From Myxococcales bacterium (GTDB lineage: Bacteria; Myxococcota_A; Polyangia; Nannocystales; Nannocystaceae): 64,000 nucleotides of DNA. The position numbers were made by a program, and so were the translations under genes. This document shows, in pieces, positions 42,249 through 50,708 of this stretch; positions within the stretch are counted from its first letter, which is position 1; each line of letters opens with the position of its first letter. The stretch is taken from contig JACKDV010000003.1 of assembly GCA_020633315.1 (NCBI GenBank), positions 558,001 to 622,000 of the forward strand, written 5' to 3'. Below the pieces are notes generated by a model. It was not told where the DNA came from and did not search any database. It was given only the letters and a program-made list of their open reading frames with translations.

Positions 42249-43266
42249 CGGGGGGCTCCACGTCGATGACGGAAAGGGACAGGCCGGGCACGCTCAGCGC
42301 CTCGAGGCGGCGGGCGAGCGCCTCGGCCGACAGCTCGCCGCTCACCCGCAGCTCCACGAGCCCGCGCTCGATGGCAGACAGCTCCACCGCGTCCACGCCG
42401 AGCACCGAGTTGCGCATGGCGGTCTCCAGCCGGCGCACGCGGACCGAGGGCAGCGGGGCGCGGACCCGCAGGCGGACGTGGCCGCGACGACGATCCGCGA
42501 GCTGCTCGGCCAGCTCGCCCAGCGCTTGGTGCAGGCCCACCGCCATCGCCTCACCCGGGCCGTTGGCGAAGCCGGCGGTGACCCGCTCGGCCACCGTGCG
42601 CCCCTCGGCCGTGGCCATCACCTGCACCCGCACCGCGTGCAGGTAGGTGTGCTGCACGGGTCCCAGCGACTGGCAGTCGAGCGCCACGTCGAGGGCCTCG
42701 GCCTTGCCGTCCAGCGCCACGGCTCCCTGCCCCGCCAGCTCGTCGCGGACCGCCGCCACCACGGCCTCCGCCTCGCCGCAGGCCTCGGCCGATCCCACGT
42801 CGCCCAGGCGGAACATCGGCGTGCCCTTGCCCGCCGCGCGCACGTGGACCCGCTTGGCCAGGCGCACCAGATCGATCTCCACCTCGAGCTCCAGCCGCAC
42901 CTCGTCGCCGTCGCTGGTCTCGGAGAGGATCCGATAGGCGCCGGTCCATGCCTCGTCGGCGTCGAGCACCGACTTGCGCGCGGCCTTGTCGACCGGGCCC
43001 TCCACCTGCCCCAGCGCCTGCTCCAGCGCCGAGCGACGGGCCCGTCGCAGCGCCCGGGCCCGCGCGCGGGTGAGGCTGGGCTCCTTGGTCTCCGAGGCCT
43101 TGGCCGTGCCCGCGCCGCGGATCGGAGCCGCGAGCAGCTCGGCCCGGGGGATCCCCCAGGCCAGCATCAGCGCGACCAGCCCGAGCCCGAGGCCCGACGA
43201 TCTCCGAGCGTGATGCCCCACACGATGGCGTGACCCGGATCGGGTGAGGGCGATGCGGACTCGCAC
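42223..43266 (-). CDS. Exported protein of unknown function
   Basis: A 347-residue protein with a twin-Arg-containing basic N terminus (ALTRSGSRHRVGHHARR), a hydrophobic helix (GLGLGLVALMLAWGI) and a cleavage-like site near AELLAAP. The mature part starts with an Ala/Arg-rich helix (ARARALRRARRSALEQALGQVEG) that resembles the LPP20/FlgT-type opening, followed by alpha/beta repeats. The similarity is weak and I do not assign a function. Start is GTG 43266, placed 6 bases after a -10 box. Confidence 0.65.
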   Translation of the reverse strand: MRVRIALTRSGSRHRVGHHARRSSGLGLGLVALMLAWGIPRAELLAAPIRGAGTAKASETKEPSLTRARARALRRARRSALEQALGQVEGPVDKAARKSVLDADEAWTGAYRILSETSDGDEVRLELEVEIDLVRLAKRVHVRAAGKGTPMFRLGDVGSAEACGEAEAVVAAVRDELAGQGAVALDGKAEALDVALDCQSLGPVQHTYLHAVRVQVMATAEGRTVAERVTAGFANGPGEAMAVGLHQALGELAEQLADRRRGHVRLRVRAPLPSVRVRRLETAMRNSVLGVDAVELSAIERGLVELRVSGELSAEALARRLEALSVPGLSLSVIDVEPPDVLTIAFE

Positions 43267-43272
43267 CGGCCG

Positions 43273-43301
43273 ATCATCGGTGGGAGGCCCCGGCTTGGCA
43301 A
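43273..43301 (-). promoter_or_regulatory. Sigma-70-type promoter, leaderless, for the 42223-43266 gene
   Basis: On the minus strand: TTGCCA (43301-43296), 17-bp spacer, GATGAT (43278-43273), then 6 bases to GTG. It faces away from the promoter of the plus-strand gene in the same 126-bp gap. The -10 box is weak. Confidence 0.45.
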
Positions 43302-43352
43302 GCCGCCCCCTTCGAGCGGGCGCCGCTCGCGGCTCGCGGCCGGGGCGCGGGC

Positions 43353-43381
43353 TTGCCGAGCGCTTCCGCGAACGCTAAACC
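43353..43381 (+). promoter_or_regulatory. Sigma-70-type promoter for the 43393-44178 gene
   Basis: TTGCCG (43353-43358), 17-bp spacer, TAAACC (43376-43381), then 11 bases to ATG. No ribosome site lies between, so the leader would be only about 5 bases. Confidence 0.5.
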
Positions 43382-43392
43382 CCCGCCCGATC

Positions 43393-44178
43393 ATGGTGCG
43401 TCCGCCGTTCCCAGGTCATCGCCGCTACAGCATCACCCACCGGGCGGTGCAGCGGCTGCGCGAGCTGGTCCCCAGCCGTGACGACGAGGACGACGAGAGC
43501 CTCCGCGATCGCCTCGACGCCGCGCTCGGTGCCGCCGAGGATGGGGGCAAGGCCATCCGCACGCTCGACGCGATGCTCGGCGAGCCCCAGACCCTGGTGC
43601 CGGTCGACACCTTCGGCGACGTGCTCTACGCGATCATCAAGGAGGACACCGTGGTCACCGTGCTGCCCGAGGGGCACGGCCAGGAGATCCTCCAGCGCGG
43701 ACAGGCGATGGAGCAGCGCGTGGCCGCGGGCCAGGTCCCCACCCCGCGCGCCGCCGCCAACGAGCCCGAGGAGCGCTGGGAGGGCGGGAGCCCGCGTCGA
43801 CGCTGGCGCAAGGACCCGCACCAGCCGGTGGTGATCCAGCGGATCGCTCGCAACGGCCATGCCGCGCCGCCGGCCGCGGGTCGCAACGGCAGCGCGACCC
43901 GGGGTGAGGCCCCGGCCAAGATCGAGCCGGTGATGGGCGAGGCCGGGCTCGACGACGAGGCGCCCAAGGGAGTGGAGGGCCCGGTGGCCGAGGCGCTGCA
44001 CCATGCGCTCGAGCTCGGCCGGCGTCGCGCCGCGGTGGCGGCCATCTCCGAGATCCTGCGCCACACCGATCGCGAGGACAGCCTGCTGCCGCTGTGGAAC
44101 GACCTGGCGCAGCAGGGCGTGCCCTCGACCCTGACCATCGGCGACCTCATCGAGGCCGTGCGTCAGATCGACGGCTGA
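43393..44178 (+). CDS. Conserved-looking protein of unknown function
   Basis: A 261-residue soluble protein. The N-terminal third (YSITHRAVQRLRELV ... TLVPVDTFGDVLYAIIKEDTVVTVLPEGHGQEIL) reads as a compact alpha/beta domain in which a phenolic/histidine-rich opening resembles small toxin or MutT-like folds only superficially. A basic, Arg/Pro-rich linker follows (~135-175), then a helical C-terminal domain (~190-261). No signal peptide or membrane helix. Its stop is 44 bp from that of the converging kinase gene. Confidence 0.6.
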   Translation: MVRPPFPGHRRYSITHRAVQRLRELVPSRDDEDDESLRDRLDAALGAAEDGGKAIRTLDAMLGEPQTLVPVDTFGDVLYAIIKEDTVVTVLPEGHGQEILQRGQAMEQRVAAGQVPTPRAAANEPEERWEGGSPRRRWRKDPHQPVVIQRIARNGHAAPPAAGRNGSATRGEAPAKIEPVMGEAGLDDEAPKGVEGPVAEALHHALELGRRRAAVAAISEILRHTDREDSLLPLWNDLAQQGVPSTLTIGDLIEAVRQIDG

Positions 44179-44221
44179 GACCCACGAAGACGCCGAGCTC
44201 CGGGCGATCGCTGCGACCCCG

Positions 44222-46162
44222 CTAGAACGGGTTGCGGAGGTCGCCCGGCTTGCGTCCGGTGTTGGTCGGCTCGGGATCCGGGTCGGGCTCGGGATCCGGG
44301 TCGGGCTCGGGCGGCGGCGTCGTGCCGGTCTCGCCGGGGGGCCGCTTCTTCTTGCCCGAGCGCGGCTTGGGCTCGGGCATCGGCTCGGGCTCGAGCGGCG
44401 GCTCGATCACGGAGTCGGGCACCGGCTCGGGATCCGGCTCGGGGTCGACGACCGGATCGGGCACGGGCGGCGTGGGCTCGGGCGGCGCACCCACGAGGTC
44501 GGGCTCGGGCGGCGGCTCGGCGCCGTCCGGGTCTGCGCTCGCAGCATCCATCGCCGCGGGCATGCTCGCCGCCGACGAGCCCGGAGCCTTGGTCGCGGCA
44601 TCGTCCCGCGTCATCACCCACGCCGAGATCACCACCCCGGCCAGCGCGATGCCGCCGAGAGCCGAGAGCACGCCGCGGAGCATCCCCGAGGAGGGCTCGC
44701 GCTCGGACACCGCGGCGCGGGTGAGCCGAGGCGGCGGCGCATCGGGGGTGGCCAGCGAGCCCATCGCCCGCGGAGCTCCCCGCTTGGCGCCCGGGGTCGT
44801 GGGCACCCGCGCGGGCGGCTGGTAGCCGTCCACCACCACCGTGCCCCCGCCGGCCCCCGCCGCCTGCTCGGGGAGCAGCACGGTGTCGGACGACGGAGCG
44901 CGCGGCACCGCGGCACCGTCGATGGCCAGCGTGCCCGAGGGTCCCGCCGCAGCGCCCGCGAGCTCAGCCTCGCTGTGGGGCTCGAGCTCGTCGGTCTCCC
45001 GATCGTCCTCGGGATCGTAGTCGTCGCGCTCCTCGAGCCCGTGCGCGCCCAGGGGCGCCGGCGACAGGCGAGCCTCGAGCTCGGCCAGCGCCCCCGAGCC
45101 CGCCCGCGCGGTCACGTTGGTCTCGGGTCGCTCCTCGGGCCCGTTGCCGGCGAAGGTCGCCTCGCCGCCGGCCAGGGTGCCCTCCACGTCGTGCGACATG
45201 GTCTGGGTGGGCGCATCGTCGATCTCCTCGCCCAGCCTCCGCATGCCCGGCGCGAGCGTCCGCTCGTTGCGGCGGGGCGGCTCCGCCTCGATCTCGGACA
45301 GCGCCCGGCGCAGGGCCTCCATGTCGGCGAAGCGATCCTCGGGCTTCTTGGCCAGCATGGTCAGCACCAGATCGTCCACGCCATCGGGGAGATCGGGCAC
45401 CTGCTCGCTGGGCCGCGGCGGCGCCTGCTTGAGGTGGGCCAGCAGCACCTGATCCTGATCGTCGTGCTCGAAGGGGGTGTGCCCGGTGAGCAGGCGATAG
45501 ACCACGGCCCCCAGCGCGTAGATGTCGGAGCGCCGATCCACCTTGCCGCGGATCTGCTCGGGCGCCATGTAGCTGCAGGTGCCGATGATCTCGCCGGCGG
45601 CGGTCAGGGGCACCAGCTCGGCCGGCATGTCGGTGACCTTGGCGATGCCGAAGTCGAGGACCTTGACCTGATCGCCGCCGAGCACCACGCAGTTGCCGGG
45701 CTTCACGTCGCGGTGCACCACGCCCTGGGCGTGGGCCGCCCCGAGCCCGGCCGCGATCTGATCCACGTAGCCTCGCACCTTGGCCCAGGGCAGGCGGCCG
45801 CCCCCGCGAACCATGTGAGACAGCGTGCGGCCCTCGAGCAGCTCCATCACCAGGTAGACCGGCTGCTCGTCGGGCCCGGCCACGTCCACCACGCCCACGA
45901 TGTTGGGGTGGGTGATGCGAGAGGCGGCCATCGCCTCGCGACGGAAGCGCTCCACGAACGCGGGGATCCGCGAGAAGCGGGGGTACAGCACCTTGATGGC
46001 GCGCTCGCAGCCCAGCTTGTGGTCGCGAGCGCGGAACACCGAGCCCATGCCCCCCGTGCCGATGCGGGCGAGCAGCTCGTAGCGGCCGTCGGTGCCCAGG
46101 CGATCGCCCGGCCCCACGGGACCCGCAGACGGTTGGGCAGGGGCGGCCGCGTTCGGCACCAC
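44222..46162 (-). CDS. Membrane-anchored PASTA-less Ser/Thr protein kinase
   Basis: A 646-residue Hanks-type kinase. The catalytic domain (~29-290) has the glycine loop GTGGMGSVF, the AIK lysine, the loop HRDVKPGN (150-157, catalytic D152), DFG at 170-172 and an APEQ motif. A ~200-residue acidic linker follows, then one transmembrane helix at about 498-517, then a Pro/Glu/Asp-rich extracytoplasmic tail ending in KPGDLRNPF. Such kinases sense envelope signals in myxobacteria. Start is GTG 46162 or the adjacent GTG 46159. It is followed by no phosphatase; the FHA-diguanylate cyclase 7 kb away is a possible client. Confidence 0.93.
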   Translation of the reverse strand: MVPNAAAPAQPSAGPVGPGDRLGTDGRYELLARIGTGGMGSVFRARDHKLGCERAIKVLYPRFSRIPAFVERFRREAMAASRITHPNIVGVVDVAGPDEQPVYLVMELLEGRTLSHMVRGGGRLPWAKVRGYVDQIAAGLGAAHAQGVVHRDVKPGNCVVLGGDQVKVLDFGIAKVTDMPAELVPLTAAGEIIGTCSYMAPEQIRGKVDRRSDIYALGAVVYRLLTGHTPFEHDDQDQVLLAHLKQAPPRPSEQVPDLPDGVDDLVLTMLAKKPEDRFADMEALRRALSEIEAEPPRRNERTLAPGMRRLGEEIDDAPTQTMSHDVEGTLAGGEATFAGNGPEERPETNVTARAGSGALAELEARLSPAPLGAHGLEERDDYDPEDDRETDELEPHSEAELAGAAAGPSGTLAIDGAAVPRAPSSDTVLLPEQAAGAGGGTVVVDGYQPPARVPTTPGAKRGAPRAMGSLATPDAPPPRLTRAAVSEREPSSGMLRGVLSALGGIALAGVVISAWVMTRDDAATKAPGSSAASMPAAMDAASADPDGAEPPPEPDLVGAPPEPTPPVPDPVVDPEPDPEPVPDSVIEPPLEPEPMPEPKPRSGKKKRPPGETGTTPPPEPDPDPEPDPDPEPTNTGRKPGDLRNPF

Positions 46163-46168
46163 GGTCCA

Positions 46169-46197
46169 ACGTTAGTCTCCGGCCGTCCGCGACGCAA
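46169..46197 (-). promoter_or_regulatory. Sigma-70-type promoter, leaderless, for the Ser/Thr kinase gene
   Basis: Minus strand: TTGCGT (46197-46192), 17-bp spacer, TAACGT (46174-46169), then exactly 6 bases to GTG 46162. No ribosome site. Confidence 0.55.
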
Positions 46198-46272
46198 AGC
46201 CGGAGGCCGCCGAGCGGCTTCGCACGGCCGCGATCGCCGCGGTCCTGGCCCCCCGGCTCTCCACCGGGCCCC

Positions 46273-46902
46273 TCAGCGCGCCATGAGCTGCGCCAGGGCC
46301 CGACGCACCAGGGCGTCGAGCGACTCGCTGCCCTCGCTGGCCGCCAGCGCCGTCTCCAGCGCGGCATCGACCGCCTTGGCCTTCCATCCCAGGCTCACCA
46401 GCACCAGCCGTGCCTCGTCGCGCAGCTGGTCGTCGCCGCTCGTGGCCTCGGCGGCCGGCGCCGGACCCTGGGCGGCGGGCAGGGCCTCGAGCAGCACGCC
46501 CACCTTGTCCTTGAGGTCGAGCAGGATCCGCTCCGCCGTCCGCTTGCCCACCCCCGGAATCCGCTCCAGCGTGGCCCGCTCGCCGCCCGCAATCGCCGCG
46601 AGCAGCTCGGGCAGCGGAAAGCCCCCCAGCACGGCCACCGCCAGCTTGGGGCCCACCTGCGGCACCCCGGTGAGCAGGCGGAACACGTCGCGCTCGGCCG
46701 TGCTCGAGAAGCCGAACAGCTGCAGCGCCTCCTCGCGCACGTGGGTGTGAACCCACAGCTGGCAGGGCTGCTCCACCTCGGGCACGTCGCCCAGGGTCTG
46801 CCACGACACCGTGACCAGGTAGCCCACGCCCCCCACGTCGAGCACCACCTCGCCGCGCAGGGCATCGCGCACGCGGACCAAACCCTTCAGCCAGCCGATC
46901 AT
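46273..46902 (-). CDS. ruvA: Holliday junction branch-migration protein RuvA
   Basis: A 209-residue protein of normal size. RuvA binds four-way junctions and recruits RuvB. The N-terminal OB fold begins MIGWLKGLVRV; the helix-hairpin-helix pair is VPQVGPKLAVAVLG and IPGVGKRTAERILLDLKDKV; the C-terminal RuvB-contacting domain follows an Ala/Pro linker. ATG 46902 overlaps the ruvC TGA (ATGA). ruvB is absent from the window. Confidence 0.96.
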   Translation of the reverse strand: MIGWLKGLVRVRDALRGEVVLDVGGVGYLVTVSWQTLGDVPEVEQPCQLWVHTHVREEALQLFGFSSTAERDVFRLLTGVPQVGPKLAVAVLGGFPLPELLAAIAGGERATLERIPGVGKRTAERILLDLKDKVGVLLEALPAAQGPAPAAEATSGDDQLRDEARLVLVSLGWKAKAVDAALETALAASEGSESLDALVRRALAQLMAR

Positions 46903-47441
46903 CGAGCCACCTTCCGATCCTTGGGTCGAGCGCGGCCAGGGCTCGGCACGGGCACCAGCGACGGCCCGCGCGAGCCGTGGCACATGGCGATGGCCAGGGC
47001 GTCGGCCGCATCGGCCGACGGCTCCTTGCGCAGCCGCAGCATCAGCCGCACCCGCTGCTGCACATCGTGCTTGGTGGCGCGGCCGTGGCCCACCACCACC
47101 TGCTTGACCTGCGAGGGGGCGTACTCCGCGAGCGGAAGCCCGAGCTGGGCGGCCAGCAGCATGATCGCCCCCCTCGCCTGCCCCAGCTTGAGCGCGCTGG
47201 CGGCATTGCGGCCGTGGAAGGCCTTCTCGAGCGCCAGCTCGTCGGGGCGCAGCTCCTCGATGATCTCGGTGAGGGTGCGACCGATGACGCCGAGGCGCTC
47301 GACCATGTCGGCCCCCGTCGGCGTCCGCACCACTCCGCACTCGAGGTACTCGAAGCGCAGCCCCCGGTTGTTGGCGTGGCGCACCACCGCGCCGTAGCCC
47401 AGCACCCGGGTGCCCGGGTCCACGCCGAGGATCCGGGTCAA
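46899..47441 (-). CDS. ruvC: Crossover junction endodeoxyribonuclease RuvC
   Basis: A 180-residue Holliday junction resolvase. The four acidic catalytic residues are visible: D in ILGVDPGT, E in LALEKAFHGRN and the two Asp of SADAADALAIA. The start is TTG 47441, whose bases overlap the TGA of yebC (TTGA); GGAGG sits about 10 bases upstream inside yebC. No ATG or GTG lies between this codon and the first conserved residues, so the TTG start is well supported and implies translational coupling. Confidence 0.93.
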   Translation of the reverse strand: MTRILGVDPGTRVLGYGAVVRHANNRGLRFEYLECGVVRTPTGADMVERLGVIGRTLTEIIEELRPDELALEKAFHGRNAASALKLGQARGAIMLLAAQLGLPLAEYAPSQVKQVVVGHGRATKHDVQQRVRLMLRLRKEPSADAADALAIAMCHGSRGPSLVPVPSPGRARPKDRKVAR

Positions 47442-48187
47442 GGCCCGTGCTCCTCCATCACCTCGTCGGGCAGCTCGACGTTGGTGAACACGTCCTGCAC
47501 GTCGTCGAGCTCGTCGAGCTTGGCCCAGAACCTGGCCACCTGCACCGCGGCGTCGCCCTCGAGGGCGAGCGCCGACTCGGGCTTGACCACCCACTGCAGC
47601 GACGCGCCGGTGGGCTCGAGCTCCTCGAGCCCCTCCGACAGCCCGCTCAGCTCGCCGGGCTCGCACAGGACCACCCACTCCTCGCCGCCGTCGCGCACGT
47701 CCTGCGCCCCCAGCTCGAGCACCCGCTCGGTCAGGGCGTCCTCCTCGATCCGCTCCTTGGCCACGGTCACCACGCCCAGGTGATCGAACATCCAGGTCAC
47801 CGAGCCGTCCGAGCCCATCTCGCCGCCGCCCTTGGAGAACACGTGCCGGATCTCGGCCACGGTGCGGTTGCGGTTGTCGGTCATCACCTCGATCACGAAC
47901 GACGTGCCCTGCGGGCCCCTTCCTTCGTACACGACCTCCTCGATCTGGTCGCCCCCCAGCTCGCCCAGGCCCTTCTTGATCGCCCGCTCCTGGTTGTCCT
48001 TGGGCATGTTCGCGGCCTTGGCCGCGGCCAGGGCCAGGCGCAGGGCGGGGTTGCCCGCCGGATCCCCGCCGCCGTCGCGCGCCGCCACCTGGATGTCCCG
48101 GGCGATCTTGGTGAAGATCTTGCCCCGCTTGGCGTCCGCGGCCCCCTTCTTGCGCTTGATCGTGGACCACTTGCTATGGCCGGACAT
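47438..48187 (-). CDS. yebC: YebC/PmpR-TACO1 family protein
   Basis: A 249-residue protein of the usual length, starting with the invariant MSGHSKWSTIKRKKGAADAKRGKIFTK region and containing NPALRLALAAAKAANMPKDN and GYGPxG-like YEGRGPQGTSFVIEVMTDNRNRT. The family acts as a transcriptional regulator or, in recent work, as a translation factor for proline-rich stretches. The yebC-ruvC-ruvA order is common in bacteria. Confidence 0.95.
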   Translation of the reverse strand: MSGHSKWSTIKRKKGAADAKRGKIFTKIARDIQVAARDGGGDPAGNPALRLALAAAKAANMPKDNQERAIKKGLGELGGDQIEEVVYEGRGPQGTSFVIEVMTDNRNRTVAEIRHVFSKGGGEMGSDGSVTWMFDHLGVVTVAKERIEEDALTERVLELGAQDVRDGGEEWVVLCEPGELSGLSEGLEELEPTGASLQWVVKPESALALEGDAAVQVARFWAKLDELDDVQDVFTNVELPDEVMEEHGP

Positions 48188-48193
48188 GGCCCC

Positions 48194-48224
48194 TAGGTAC
48201 CACGAACGAAGCCGGGGTCGTCAA
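48194..48224 (-). promoter_or_regulatory. Promoter for yebC-ruvC-ruvA, leaderless type
   Basis: Minus strand: TTGACG (48224-48219), close to the -35 consensus, and TACCTA (48199-48194) with a long 19-bp spacer (or GTACCT with 18 bp). The -10 ends 6 bases before ATG 48187, with no ribosome site. The -35 overlaps the recD2 stop codon. Confidence 0.45.
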
Positions 48225-50524
48225 TCCAGGACCAGCTCGTCCTCGCCGTCGAAGGGATCGAAGTCCTCGTCGGTCAGAGCGTCCTCGGGGCTCGGCACCG
48301 ACCACGCCCTCGCCTCGGGATCCCGCAGGGCCCGCTCGAGCCGGCCCGCCAGGCCGGTGTGCCGACGCGCCGCGTCCACCTGCCGCACCGCCCGGCCGAT
48401 CGCGCGGGGATCGCCGACGAGCACGCACAGCGAGCGCGCCCGGGTGACCGCGGTGTACAACAGGTTGCGACGCAGCATCACGTGGTGCTCGGGCAGCAGC
48501 GGGATGATCACCGCCGGGAACTCGCTGCCCTGGCTCTTGTGGATCGACACCGCGTAGGCGAGCTTGAGCGCCATCAGCTCCTTGCCCTCGTAGCGCACCC
48601 GCACCCCGTCGATGCTCACCAAGGCCACGTCGTCCTCGGGCTCGATCGTCGCCACCGTGCCCACGTCGCCGTTGTAGACCCCCTTTTGGTAGTCGTTGCG
48701 GGTCTGCATCACGCGGTCGCCCACCGCGAAGCGCCGCAGCAGCCGGCCGCCCGCGCGGTACTCGAGCACCGGCCGACCCGCGCCGTGGTGCGCCTGCAGG
48801 GTCTCGTTGAACGCCTCGGTGCCGGCGCGGCCCTTGTGCATGGGGCACAGCACCTGCACGTCGTCGACCGAGTCGAGGCCGTAGACCTCGGGGATCCGCT
48901 CGGTGGCCATGCGCACCACCACCTCGTGCACGCGCTCGGGATCGCGGGCGGTCACCACGTAGAACTGCCCCGCGCCGCCCGGCGGATCGGCCCGCGGCAG
49001 CTCGCCGGCCAGGATGCGGTGGGCGTTGCGGACGATCGACGAGCCCTCTTCCTGGCGATAGACCTCGGTGAGCCGCACCAGGGCGATGGGCGAGCCGGGG
49101 GGCTCGGCCGCGGCCATCACGTCGCGCAGCACGTTGCCCGGGCCCACCGAGGGGAGCTGGTCGGCGTCGCCCACCAGCAGCAGGCGGTGCGCGGGGGTCA
49201 GCGCCAGCAGCAGCGACTGCGCGAGGTGGATGTCGAGCATCGAGCTCTCGTCCACCACCAAGAGCCCCGGCGGCAGCGGGTTGCCCAGGCCATGCACGAA
49301 GCGCCCCGTCTCGGGCTGCACCTCGAGCAGGCGATGCACCGTGCTCGCCGACTGCGTGGTGGTCTGCTCGAGGCGCTTGGCGGCGCGGCCGGTGGGCGCG
49401 GCCAGCATCACGTCCACGCCCTGGGCCCGCGCCATCTGGAGGATCTCGTGCACCACCGTGCTCTTGCCCGTGCCCGGGCCGCCGGTGAGCACCACCACCC
49501 CCGCGTCGGCCACCGCCCGCACCGCGTCGCGCTGCCCCGGCCCCAGGTGCTCGGGCAGCGTCGGCACCGTCCACCGCTCGCGCGGCGCCCGGGCCAGGCC
49601 GGCCAGCACCGTGGCTACGTCGCGCTCGGCCGCGATCATCGACGCCGGGAAGCACAGCTCCTCGCCGCCGCGCCCCTCCTCGAGCACCAGCTCGCCCGTG
49701 CTCACCAGCTGCTGCCCCGCCGTGCGGACCACCGCCTCGTCCACCCCCAGCGCCCGCGTGGCCCGGGCCACCAGCCCCTCGATGGGCACCGCACAGTGCC
49801 CGTCGCCCTCGGCCTGCTCGAGCACGTGCAGGAGCCCCGCCTCCACCCGCTCGGCGCTGTCGAGGGCCAGGCCCAGCCCGCGGGCGATCCGATCGGCGGT
49901 GACGAAGCCGATGCCCTTGACGTCACGCGCCAGCCGGTAGGGCTGCTTGTGCAGCATGCCCAGCGACTCCTCGCCGTAGCGCTCGTAGACCGACTCGGCC
50001 AGGTGGGGCGGCAGCTCGAGCTCGATGAGCTGCGCCTCGAGCTGGGCCACCGGCCCGTGGGTGGTGGCGTGGTGCTCGAGGATCCGCTCGAGGGTCTTCT
50101 TGCCGATGCCCGGCACCTCCTTGAGGCGGTTGGGCTGCTTGTCGAGCACCTCCAGGGTGTCCATGCCGAAGCGCGCCACGATGCGCTGGGCGATCACCTC
50201 CTTGATCCCCGGGTAGCGCATCAGCCTGCGCTCGATGCCGCCGCGCGAGGTGGGCACCGCCACCTGGGCCGACGCGAACGAGAGCTGCCGGCCGTGGGTG
50301 GGGTGCTCGTCCCAGGTGCCGGTCACCGTGATCTCGGCCCCCGGCTCCACCCCCGGCGTGCGCCCCACCGCGGTCACCAGCGTGTCGTGCCCGGGCACGC
50401 GCAGCCGCAGCACCGTGTAGCGCGTGCGCTCGTCGTGGTAGACGACGCGCTCGACGGTGCCCTGCAGCGACTCGGGAGCCGCCGGGGGATCGCGACCTGC
50501 CGTGGCCATGCGCGGGTCGAGCAT
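48221..50524 (-). CDS. recD2: RecD2-type superfamily 1 DNA helicase
   Basis: A 767-residue 5'-3' helicase of the RecD2 subfamily, which works without RecBC. An N-terminal OB-like region (~18-90) and helix-hairpin-helix motifs (YPGIKEVIAQRIVARFG, VPGIGKKTLERILEHH) precede the helicase core. Walker A is GGPGTGKST (348-356), Walker B VVDESSML, then GDADQLPSVGPG, and the C-terminal SIHKSQGSEFPAV and LLYTAVTRAR motifs. MATAGRD at 50509 is an alternative start. Upstream DNA has no evident promoter. Confidence 0.95.
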   Translation of the reverse strand: MLDPRMATAGRDPPAAPESLQGTVERVVYHDERTRYTVLRLRVPGHDTLVTAVGRTPGVEPGAEITVTGTWDEHPTHGRQLSFASAQVAVPTSRGGIERRLMRYPGIKEVIAQRIVARFGMDTLEVLDKQPNRLKEVPGIGKKTLERILEHHATTHGPVAQLEAQLIELELPPHLAESVYERYGEESLGMLHKQPYRLARDVKGIGFVTADRIARGLGLALDSAERVEAGLLHVLEQAEGDGHCAVPIEGLVARATRALGVDEAVVRTAGQQLVSTGELVLEEGRGGEELCFPASMIAAERDVATVLAGLARAPRERWTVPTLPEHLGPGQRDAVRAVADAGVVVLTGGPGTGKSTVVHEILQMARAQGVDVMLAAPTGRAAKRLEQTTTQSASTVHRLLEVQPETGRFVHGLGNPLPPGLLVVDESSMLDIHLAQSLLLALTPAHRLLLVGDADQLPSVGPGNVLRDVMAAAEPPGSPIALVRLTEVYRQEEGSSIVRNAHRILAGELPRADPPGGAGQFYVVTARDPERVHEVVVRMATERIPEVYGLDSVDDVQVLCPMHKGRAGTEAFNETLQAHHGAGRPVLEYRAGGRLLRRFAVGDRVMQTRNDYQKGVYNGDVGTVATIEPEDDVALVSIDGVRVRYEGKELMALKLAYAVSIHKSQGSEFPAVIIPLLPEHHVMLRRNLLYTAVTRARSLCVLVGDPRAIGRAVRQVDAARRHTGLAGRLERALRDPEARAWSVPSPEDALTDEDFDPFDGEDELVLD

Positions 50525-50598
50525 CGCGCGTCGCGGGCAGGGGCGCCACCGCTGCCCGCCGCCCCGAGCCTGCTGCTGTGCGCGGGCTTGGCTGCCCC

Positions 50599-50632
50599 GG
50601 ATCCCCGGACCGTGCCACCCGCGGGGGGATCC
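50599..50632 (-). terminator. Possible hairpin after the tandem isomerase gene
   Basis: An 8-bp stem GGATCCCC/GGGGATCC (50599-50606 with 50625-50632) with an 18-base loop, in the 184-bp gap between the isomerase stop and recD2. No T tract. Nothing else is seen in the gap. Confidence 0.3.
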
Positions 50633-50708
50633 CGACCCGAGGATGCCGATGGGGAGGGAGCCGATCCCGGTGGGAGGCCGGGAGCGCAGATCGACGGCGA
50701 GCAGCGGC

